From Piper betle (Eukaryota; Streptophyta; Magnoliopsida; Piperales; Piperaceae): a DNA stretch of 64,000 nucleotides. Below, piece by piece: positions 24,421 through 34,312 of the stretch. The notes under the pieces are model-generated. The model did not search any database and had not been told where the DNA came from. It worked only from the letters and a program-made list of their open reading frames with translations. Location: assembly GCA_033002965.1 (NCBI GenBank), contig JAURVB010007728.1:1-64000 (forward strand), written 5' to 3'. Position numbers and translations under genes: made by a program. Each line of letters opens with the position of its first letter. The stretch's first letter is position 1.

Positions 24421-26829
24421 GTAGCGACAAAAGAAATGGTGAGCCTGTCCTTGTCATTACCCACAACTCACACGCTCATCTCCCTCCCTTGGCGCGCCTT
24501 GCCGGGTCTTTTCCACCCCTTCCTCTCAAAACATGTTTACAAAGTCCTCAATGGGCCACTAAGAGTGGCAATTTGTAGCCCTTCTTTTGAATTTGGGGAA
24601 ATAATTATAGCTAAAAATAAATATAAATATGTTGGTTATAATGTCATGACATGGTTAGATGATAAAAATAAATTTATAAAATTATTTATCAAAAGAGTTT
24701 TTCTACTAAAAAGAAATAAATAGTAATATTATCGAGTGATAGCGATGGAAAAATCAAACCTATATATTAAAAAAGGGGGGAAATATAAATTATTTAACAT
24801 ATCTTAACTCAAAATTAAAATAAATTTAATTAAAATTATAAGAAAATAAAAAAATAGACAGGAAGAGTCAGCTAACTGCCCCTTGGCTTAGGGGAGCAAG
24901 ACCTGAGCACCCATAAGCACAAGGGGGCCAAATCTAATTGCCCTTAGCTTATGGAAGTTTCACGAATTACCCCATAGCCAAATTTGGTTTTAGGGTTAAC
25001 TGGATTTAGCCGCTCCCCATCACTACTATTGTGGCGCCAAGTATTTAAAAATTAAAAAAAAAATGTCAATGAGAGGTAGCCAAATTCACCCAATTTGGCT
25101 GCCCCCGTCACAAGTCACTACCGGCCCGGTTGCTAAGTTGCCAAATTTTAAAATAAAACAAAATAATCACATACAAGGAATAGTCAAACCCACCCACTTG
25201 TGTCTAGGCCTCAAAATGGCTCGGTGTGATCAGCCTATGATGGTTAAGCGGCTAAATTATTTAAAATTAATTATATTTTAAATTAGAGTTAATTTTACCA
25301 TTATAATATTTTTTTCGTAATTATATTCTGTCGTCTAGTAATATCAAAAACTTTTTTCTATATTTTTTGTAAAAAGCTCTAAATTAGGCCAAGTAATAAA
25401 ATAGATGGCTAAATTGAACTTTTGTTGTGATACTAAACAATGTCTTAGTATTTTTAATTTATAATTAATGATTAAACTAATTTGTCACAAAATGATCAAT
25501 ATGCAAAAAATTGGTTAAAATTTTATGATTGAAAGATTCTACTGTTGAAGCAACCGATTTATACAAAAAACTTTAACAAACGAAACATATACCAGCAACA
25601 ATAAACTCAATGAAGTCAGCAAAACACACAGACAACCTTGATTAATTTCTATAATCGATATTAACTAAAAACACACTGGCAAGGGTCAAAGCGATAGTTT
25701 GACTAACACAGGAATGAGTTAGTCATAGTGGAGACAATGCACAGCTGGTAATTGATTATTATCATAGAAGAAAGCTACTATTCTTTGCTAAAAGTTTAAC
25801 TTTAATTTTTATTTTTGTAAAAAAACCCAATAATTTAGAAAAAAAAGCTGGACACTTAAGAACTTGATCAAACATAAATTTTTGTTACTTTGGGGGAAAA
25901 AACATAGGGTGATGAAAGATACTGAAGTTCACCAAAACAAACAACAAAATTGGTTAATATTGTAAAAATGAAAAAATTTGGAAATTTGCAATTAGCATTC
26001 CAAGGTCAAAACAATAATCTTTTAATAAAAAGTTATACATTTTTAGAGTGTTTCTTGCAATTCAAGTGGTCCTCTTGGAAATTTTATCATAACAAATTTG
26101 TTATTTAAAATAAAAAGGGAAAATTGATAAGAGATATTACATCATAAGCAACGTATATTCACATCAAAAATAAGTCGTAATAAATAATTGCTATATTATG
26201 TCCAAATATTTTACATTTATTTCATACAAACCAAACATATAAAAATGAAAGAACAAACAAGAAAATGTGAACACTATTATATAATGAGGAATAAATAAAA
26301 GCATGCAACCTACTTTTGTAAAAAAACAAAAGTATAACTTAGAAATCTAATACATGTTTGGACTAAAAAGATCTCAGAGTATACTTGCATATTTTTAAAT
26401 ACCATACTTAATTTATGACCTATACGAGGTAAACTTGGTTCAACTTGGTCAAACCAGGTTCAACTAAATTTTAAGATTATAAATAAATTAATATATTAAA
26501 TATAAAAATGTATTCTATAACTAATATATTATTAAATATCAATTAAAATATCGTGATTTTTAACAAAAATATAGATTTTGTAAAAATCTTGGATCAAAAA
26601 ATTGGAAATATATAAAATAATATAAATATGTAAATTATACAGGATTTAAAGGTGGTATGCGTATATAAAGTACATTTAGATGATTTGATACAATATTTAA
26701 AATTTTTATATATTATTTGTGTATATAAATTATTTTTAAAAGATAGCTTAGTAGTTTTTTTTTTAATTAAAGCAAAAGATGGCTTAGTTAACTTAGAATC
26801 AAAATAATCAGCCGTCCCTACAGCCTTGA
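24421..26829. other. Divergent intergenic region between ICR and MRPL47
   Basis: AT-rich with no supported gene. 24860-25270 is a GC-richer patch (GCCCCTTGGCTTAGGGG and similar) that looks repetitive but has no visible ends. Promoter elements of MRPL47 should lie in 26600-26830 but none is diagnostic. Confidence 0.35.
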
Positions 26830-26947
26830 AATTTCTGTACCGCCGGCGTCTCCTACCTCGGCCGTCGTCGCCGGCGCCTCTCTCTTCTTCTTCGCCGTCT
26901 CAACCCTCCAATCTCTTCTCTATCTCCCCCAACCAATTCCATCCAAG
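26830..26947 (+). other. Non-coding first exon of MRPL47
   Basis: A CT-rich leader (TCTCTTCTTCTTCGCCG...) ends CCAAG before GTCGGT. The matching acceptor TTGTATCAG is at 27350, one base before the start codon, giving a 403-bp 5' UTR intron. The left edge is approximate. Confidence 0.55.
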
Positions 26948-27351
26948 GTCGGTGTTCTCCCTTTCCTAAGATTATTTCTTTCACATTTTTTGTTTTTGCT
27001 GTTTTCTTTGATGCTTGGGTTTTGTTTTTCTCTAAATTTTTGCGAACAAAAGAAAGCATTTTTAATAGCAAGAATTTTGCTGGTAATGATGTCCACGTTA
27101 CTGATGACTCTTAAATCATTTACATTGAAATCTTTCCTAGTTATTTAGTCCAAAATCAAAATATGTTTAGTGGTGGGATCAGGAAATATTGTTTCTGTAT
27201 TTAGTTGATGTGAATGCTGTGAATCTGTCGAAGTTTATGTTCTTGTATCAAGAATTTTGTTGCTCTTATTTGTTTCCTATCTCTGCTTGCATATCATTAT
27301 TTCCGTAGAAGAAGGGAATTCATTTAATTGTTGAAAACTGGTTGTATCAGC

Positions 27352-28781
27352 ATGTTCCTGTCAAAGGCCGGGAGAGTCCTTTTTGGAGCAGCAGCCAGGT
27401 CAGAGGCTTTCTCTAACGTGGCTGCGGCAAATGCTTCAGCCAGGACCATACATAACCCTTTGGAAGAATTTTTTGAGGTTGATAGGAGTACGGAAGAGGA
27501 TAAACCAAATGTTTATGGTATGTGCTTCATTTCACGTTTGTCATTCGTAAATTTTCCTTAAGCATAGAGAGAGAAAAAAGAAGGTAGTTTCAAGGGATAT
27601 TGATGTATCTTTGGTGTTCAATTTTTGCCAGTTAAGCCAGATTGAAGAATTAGTCATCTGATTAAGTCATGGACTTATCTCCTGTTTTACATTTATGCTT
27701 CTGTATGCATCTTCTGATCCTCTCATCTCTGTGCTGCACTTTTCAGTTGGTTCATATAAAGACTCCTGCTGTACTCTTAAGTTCCAGCAAATTCGGCGAT
27801 TTGATCACAACTAATTGTTATATGTGTCTGATTTCAACACATGTTTTAGGTCGAAGTTGGAAAGCTTCAGAATTGCGTCTTAAGTCATGGGATGATCTTC
27901 AGAAGTTGTGGTATGTTCTACTGAAGGAGAAAAACATGCTTATGACACAACGTCAAATGCTTCATGCCCAGAACTTGAGATTTCTCAATCCTGAACGCAT
28001 CCCAAAGGTATTTTTATACATCCATGCTCTTGCTTATCGATCATGGTGGGCTCTTTTTTCGATCCTACTCAGACAAATAAGTATCGGATACGAAAGAGAG
28101 GAAGGGAGGGAGGAATGGTGAAATGCATTAAGCTGATAGAATGACTGATGAAATTTATGGTTAACTGATCAGATAGACCCATTTAAAGTTTGAAATTTAC
28201 CGCTCTTTTAAAATGAGCAAAGTTTCTGCAATACTTTGAGGAGTGGATCCTATGCATTTTAATTGTTGAAGTTGCAGAATTGACTATGGTTTTATGATCA
28301 GTTAATTTTTTACTAATGGTTGTCTACAAGACCAAATTGATTTGAAATTAAATTATGGATTAGCCATCATGAGCACTATAGTTCATTGCATGATGTCCAA
28401 AGTCCTTTCTCCAATTGAATATCAAATTCCACGTGTTTTCTTTTCCTGTTTTTTCGTGTTGATCTTTCCATCACCCTTGGTCCCTTGCTAACAGAGTGTA
28501 ACAGTGTAACTTCCAAATAAACTGCTTCGCAATCTTTTTTTTTAAGAGGATCTTGTATTTTGGAAATCTGGAAATAAGAGTTCGCTACATCATTTATGTT
28601 AATATTTAATCATAATTCTGCAAAATTTAGATCATTTGATTTTTGTTGACTCTTGGTTTTTATCTGACTGTAGGTTAGAAAATCTATGTGTAGAATCAAG
28701 CATGTCCTCACAGAAAGAGCAATTGCAGAGCCCGACCCAAGAAGATCGGCTGAAATGAAGAAGATGATTAACGTCCTTTAA
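27352..28781 (+). CDS. MRPL47: Mitochondrial large-subunit ribosomal protein uL29m (MRPL47)
   Basis: Structural protein of the mitochondrial 50S-type ribosomal subunit; nuclear encoded. Exons are 27352-27517, 27850-28007 and 28674-28781, with GT-AG junctions in phase, giving 143 residues. The first 35 or so residues ([20 protein letters not shown] and an Ala/Ser/Arg-rich tail) look like a mitochondrial targeting peptide. The uL29m domain follows: NPLEEFFEV, then [20 protein letters not shown], then [19 protein letters not shown] basic helical end ([20 protein letters not shown]) precedes the C-terminus MKKMINVL. The start is the first ATG after the leader intron; an upstream TTG is not needed. 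Length fits plant homologues and the frame is undamaged. Confidence 0.93.
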
Positions 28782-29574
28782 TTGTCCTTGTATCATTAGT
28801 TCCTTCCTATCGACTGTAAGTTGTTTAAACACCTATGGCCATGTACTCCATTAAAATCGAACTTGCCTTCAAGACCAACGCAAAAATATGGAGAAGCTAG
28901 CTTGTATGACTTTAAATATATCCAAGCAACCTTGTAGGAAGAAGAGAAACGGTTTTTTGTTTAACTACAGTGACCTGTGAAAAGAAGGCAATGCATGTAA
29001 AGGCCTGCAACAAAGGTGATTCCATGACTTTGGTAGTGCAATTTCCGACCATGATAAAGTTTTAGGAACACAGGAGATTTGACTATGAGAATCTATTTGA
29101 AATAAGGCTGTTTTCCTTTTAGTTGACATAATCTTAGCCTTGGGACATACGATAGTCATTGCTTTTATGTAGATTCTCTAAATTATATATATATATTTGG
29201 ATCTTGTTAACATACCTTAGCCTTGAGTTTGTAGATTTAAAGTTAAGGCGTCCTTAATACGGGATCCAGAAGGCTAATGGAATGATTGAAAAATAATAAA
29301 AATAAACGGGACCGGTACATAAACTACACTTAATAATTCCTAATAATGAGTCATGAAATTTATTATATCGTTTATCCCTTAAGAAGGTTAATAAAGATAT
29401 ATTTAGAACATATCTAATAAACGATTTTATAGCTATTTGGACTAGCCTAAATAGATATACTTATGTTCTTATTTTAATTCTTCTATAATTTTATTAATTA
29501 ATAAAGATATAGATTATGTAGTATTACTTACACTAATACTTTTTTCTAAGGTCTTAATTATATATATATACAAA
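28782..29574. other. MRPL47 3' region and AT-rich spacer
   Basis: The 3' UTR probably runs to about 29000. The rest is AT-rich and ends in a TA run at about 29560-29570. No other feature was seen. Confidence 0.35.
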
Positions 29575-29583
29575 AACACTACT

Positions 29584-29642
29584 ATGCGCTGCCTTAATTG
29601 GCAGCGCATCGTATCCAAGCCGTTGGATTTCGATCCAACGGC
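29584..29642. repeat. Two consecutive perfect hairpins at the left end of the MULE-like element
   Basis: Hairpin 1 (29584-29609) pairs ATGCGCTGCC with GGCAGCGCAT around TTAATT. Hairpin 2 (29619-29642) pairs GCCGTTGGAT with ATCCAACGGC around TTCG. Both 10-bp stems are perfect. The right end of the element keeps a decayed form of hairpin 1. Confidence 0.85.
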
Positions 29643-29959
29643 CTGGATCAATCATCCAAAACACCCCCTTGCGGCTTGGATTTCCCTCCAGCGCACTCTG
29701 CCTCGTGCCCTGCTTTTGGACCCTCCCAGCCCTGTAGGCTACCCTTGTCCCCACCTAGCAAGCCTCCCCTGCCCCCGCCCTACCACCGCCCCTACCCCTG
29801 CCCTGCCTGCCTCCCCTGCCACCCTCGTCCTCGCCCCAACCACCTTGCCCACCTCCCTCGCCTCCCCTACTGTTATGGGGTTTAGCTTGTGGGACGGACG
29901 AGAGCTAGGGTTTGGCGGTTATTCCTAGCATTCCTGCATCCAAGTCGGGTAGGGTGCTA

Positions 29960-31330
29960 TCCGAGTGGTGAACAATCTACCGAGCATATTTCTGTGTTAG
30001 TGTGAAGTGCATCGTGGTGCATGGGGTCTATTGGGCGAGTTGCTGTACCGGGCGAGATATCGGGCAGTACCGATAGCAGTTGGGTAGCGGACATGATCGA
30101 TAACGAGTACCGAGCACCGTTACCGTGTACTGAGCATGGTGCGGGTTCCAGGTGCGTGACGGGTTAGGCGCAGCTGGGATGTTCTACCGAGCATCATGTG
30201 CGGATAGAAGTTGCGGGTTCCGGATGCGTAGGGTGCGAGTGACCGAGCACCACTGACCGAGCGTGCTAGGTGCCAGGGCCGGGTACTACCGTGTGACATG
30301 CGGTAGTCACGGGTGCGCAAGTGTGCGAGTGACCGAGCCAAGGTTTGGTAGGGGTTATTGTGCACGCGCATGGGTGCTGTGGAACAGACGGACCAGGGTT
30401 TGTTATTGGGGTCGCTGGGTCGAGCCAGGCGACCATGCCACATCCAGGAAGTTGATGGGGCATTTGCGCCACACCCAAGGGTGGGTCTTTCTGGTATTTC
30501 TGCTGGAACACCAAGGGGGTCCAACGATGACAAGGCTTGGAGGATGGGAGCCGTTGATCAAGACTTCGATGGTGAGGATGCAAGCTGATGAGGTGTCACA
30601 CTAAGGCTGGGATGTCTATGTAAGGAGGTGCCATCCTTATGTAGAGATCATAGTGGATCTAGAGAACAACATGTGAAGAGTGTGTGAGTGATCTCAGTGG
30701 AGGAGAGAAACTTGGTCGGGCAAGGGGATGCCTTGGGGTTACTGCAGTCAGGCCGAGGGGCGGTCTGGAACTTCAAGGGGGACTACCGGGGTAGTCGACG
30801 TCCACCTTTAGGGTCAGGGCTCACATACCAGTTGTTCGGCAACCCTGCGTGGTGAACCGAGGGTTGGGTGAAGTCCTGTCGAGTGAGGGTCGAGAGGCAC
30901 GGTCGTGGGGTTTGCATGTCCACGACCGGCAAGTAGTCTAGAGTAGGATTACTTGTATATCCTGTATTCATACTAGTGGAATAGAGGTTGGGACGAGTTC
31001 CTGTAATTCTTGTGGTGTCTGCATCGTGTTTGGCCACCGGGGTTAGACCTGTGATTCCAAGGTCTATCGGTACCGAGAAGGGTGATCTGTACGTGGGACG
31101 CGTAGCCACTGAAGCTTGGTGTTGGTGTGTGTGTGTTCGGTACAATCGCTGGTAGCCTGATACCGGTACTAGTGGCACTTGTAGCTGGGTGTGGTACCGG
31201 GACTGGGTTTGTGCGGTATTCGCAAGTGTGTGGTCCGAGGCCGCTGTGCACTACAGCACATTGGTGGGTGCGGAGGTGGTGTTGGCTAGTGTTTCCAGGG
31301 AGGGAAACACGCCGCACGGAGGTAGTTAGG
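29960..31330. other. GC-rich segment of unknown origin with scattered ACCGAGC motifs
   Basis: ACCGAGC (or close forms such as ACTGAGC) recurs at least seven times between 29978 and 30345. Frames on both strands are short, mutually overlapping and without recognisable domains, so no gene is called. 30600-31300 resembles untranslated LTR-type sequence in texture but lacks defined ends. Confidence 0.35.
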
Positions 31331-31366
31331 GCGAAAATTTTAAACCCTAAGTTGACCCCGGTGACA

Positions 31367-34195
31367 CCTACCACCCCTTGCCCCCGTCCCAGCCGCTGCC
31401 CCTACCGCCGCCCCAACCCGCCGCCCTTGCCAACCCGCCGTCCACCCGTCCCTGCCCCAGCCGCTCCGCCCGTGCCCCTTGCCCTGCCCCAGTCGCTGTG
31501 CCCACTATCCCCACCACCCTAGCGGCACCGCGACCTCCCCTCTTGGCCTCGCTTGGCACTGCGGCTCCCCCAGCCCATGCCCGGCCATGTCAAGGTGTCT
31601 ACCCACCGGCCCCCGGCGAGGTCGCCGGCGGTCGCACGGCAGGAGGAGGGAAGAAACAGGGGAGAAAAACGGGAGATGGTAATTTCGTAATATAAACTTG
31701 ACTCAATCTCGACTCGAGTCAATAGTATGAAATATATTTTTTAAAAACAATAAATAATTTTATAATAAAAACTTAACTCAATCTCGACTCGAGTCAATAG
31801 TATGAAATAAATTTTATTTTAAAAAAATAAAATAATTTTATAATAAAAACTTGACTCGATCTCGACTCGATCTCGACTCGAGTCAATAGTATGAAATAAA
31901 TTCTTTTTAAAAAATTAAAATAATTTTATAATAAAAACTTCACTCAATCTCGACACACCTCCCCCGCCCCGCCCCGCCCGCCTCTCCTGCCACCCCCAGC
32001 CCCCGCCCATTGCCCCATTGCAACCCCCCCCTCCCCCGGCCCCTGCCGGCAGTCATAGTCCCCCTCCATCCCTAGCCTGCGCCATGCCGCCACCACCCTG
32101 GCCGCATTGCAGCCTCCCCTCTTGGCCTCGCCCGGTGCTGCGACTCCCCGCCCTGCCGTGTCCAAGCGTCCACCCGTCGGCCCCTGGCGAGGTCGCCGGC
32201 AGTCATGCGGCCGGAGGAGGGAAGAAACAGGGGAGAAACATAGGAGAAAACATGGATGGTTATTTCGTAATAAAAACTTGACTCGATGTCAACTCGTACC
32301 AATAATATGAAATAAATTTTTTTAAAAAAATAAAATAATTTTATAATAAAAATTTGACTCATTCTCTATTCGAATAAATAGTATGAAATAAAATTTCTTA
32401 AAAAAAATTGTAATAAAAACTTGACTCAATCTCGACTCAAGTTACTAGTATGAAATAATTTTTTTTAAAAAATAAAATAATTTTGTAATAAAAACTTTAC
32501 TCAATCTCAACTCGATTCAATAGTATGAAAAAAAAATTTAATAAAGTAATTTATTAATAAAAACTTTGACTCTATATAATTTTAGGAACCGTGGCTCCCC
32601 TGCCCGAAACTGTGGTCCCCCTGCTGCCCCTGCCCGCAACCGCATCCCCCCTCCGCCCTCGCCTGCAGCCGTGGCTCCCTGGGCCGCACCCCCTGCGGGC
32701 GGCCAGGTCGCCGGCAGTGTGGTGACGCGACAAAACAGAGGGGGGGAAGAAACAAGGGAGGGTAGTTTTGTAATAAAAACTTGACTAGATCCACACTCAA
32801 ATTAAGTTTTTATTATGAAATAAATATTAAAAAAATAAATAATTTTATAATAAAAATTTGACTTAGTCCCGATTCGTGTCAATATTATGAAATAATTTTT
32901 TTAAAAAATAAAACATTTTCATAATAAAAACTTGACTTGATCCCGCACAGGAGATGTCGTGGTGATGGTAATTTCGTAATAAAAACTTAAGTTGCTCCCA
33001 ACTCGAGTTAATATTAAGAAATAAATTTTTAAAAAATAAAATAAAATAATTTTATAATAAATTTAAAAAAATACTACGAAATAAATTTTTAAAAAATTTA
33101 AAAATTAAATACCATAAAATAAAAACTTAACCCATTCCTGACTCGAGTCAATATTACAAAATAAAATTGAAGATAAAATAAAATAATTTCAAAATAAAAA
33201 CTTAACCCTCTCCCGTCTCGAGTCAATATTACGAAATTAATTTTAAAAAATAAAATAAAATATTTTTATAATAAAACTTGACTCACTCCATACTCGAGTC
33301 AATATTATGAAATAAAATATTAAAAAATAGAAAAATAATTTCTTAATAAAAACTTGACTTGATCTTGACGCGATTCAATATTAAGAAATAAAATTTAAAA
33401 AATAAAAATATAAAATACCATAAAATAAAAACTTAACTCGCTCCCAACTCGAGTCAATATTACAAAATAAATTTTATTTCATATTATTGACTCGAGTTGA
33501 GAGAGAGTCAAGTTTTTATTTTAAAATTATTTTATTTTATTTTGTAATATTGACTCAAGTCAGGAACAAGTTAAGTTTTTATTTTATGGTATTTTATTTT
33601 TAAAATTTATTTCATAATATTAAATTGAGTCAAGTTTTTATTACGAAATTATTTTTATATTTTTTAAAAAAATTATTTTATAATATTGACTCGAGTCGGG
33701 AGCGAGTCAAGTTTTTATTACAAAATTATTTTATTTTATTTTTTAAAATTTATTTCTTAATATTGACTCTATTCTGGAGCGAGTCAAGTTTTAATTACAA
33801 AATTGCCACCCCCTCTGTTTTTGCTGCTTCACCTTGACTGCCGGCGACCATGTCGCCGCCGTCACCTGCATCACCACCGGCCATCGCCACCATCGCCGCC
33901 CCTCTTTTCCTTCCTTTTCCCTCTTTCTCTTTCCCTTACCCTGTTTGTTGGCCCTCCCTGCTCTATTTTGTGGAGCACTACCAGGAAGGTCGAGGGGCAC
34001 ACTACAGGGGAGTAGGGCAGGGCGACCGGGGGGGGTGGAACGCACGCGCTGGGAAGGGGGATCGAGGTGGGCGGGGCGGGGCAGAGCTTGCAGGGGGAAT
34101 GTGGATGGGGGCGGTGGGGACTGCGACTATTGGAGGGGCCAGGGGGGTGGACTTGGCCGGGGATGAGGCTGGGGGAGAAACAGAGGGGGGGGGAG
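31367..34195. repeat. Inverted array of LTR-derived 75-bp units and GC-rich modules
   Basis: Units of about 70-80 bp recur about 18 times from 31685 to 33470 with the core AAAAACTTGACTC...CTCGACTCGAGTCAATA. From about 33472 they run in reverse (GACTCGAG...GAGTCAAGTTTTTATT) about five times. GC-rich modules (31367-31685, 31955-32265, 32583-32765) share GAGGTCGCCGGC and GGAGGGAAGAAACAGGGGA. An inverted relative lies at 33800-34195. The symmetry axis is about 33470. The core resembles the GACTCGAGT...GTCAAGT-TTATTTACAA-TTGCCA block of the family A LTR (for example 43068-43114), so the array seems built from that LTR. Confidence 0.7.
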
Positions 34196-34312
34196 GGTAA
34201 AAATTAAAAAAAAGAGTGTGGGACATTAGATTTTTATCCAACGGCCCACAATCGCTACGCTGCTATGCGCTGCATTTTGATGCACCACATAGGAGCCCTC
34301 CTATATATATAT

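Larger units (their letters stand above)
29575..34303. mobile_element. MULE-like composite element, about 4.7 kb
   Basis: The ends are inverted relatives. Left: CTATGCGCTGCC...GGCAGCGCAT and later GCCGTTGGAT. Right end read in reverse: CTATGTGGTGCA...TGCAGCGCAT and later GCCGTTGGAT. 21 of the first 28 bases match and the GCCGTTGGAT block is exact. Both ends abut TATATATAT, compatible with a 9-bp Mutator-type duplication, although simple AT repeats make this weak. The interior is GC-rich with no transposase, so it would be non-autonomous. It contains GC-rich proline-coding-like tracts (29680-29880), an ACCGAGC-rich segment (29960-30340) and the inverted array at 31367-34195. Confidence 0.45.

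Noticed and set aside
30120..31374. Overlapping frames of 100-137 codons on both strands
   Set aside because: They reflect high GC and few stop codons; no domain, splice context or start context supports a gene.
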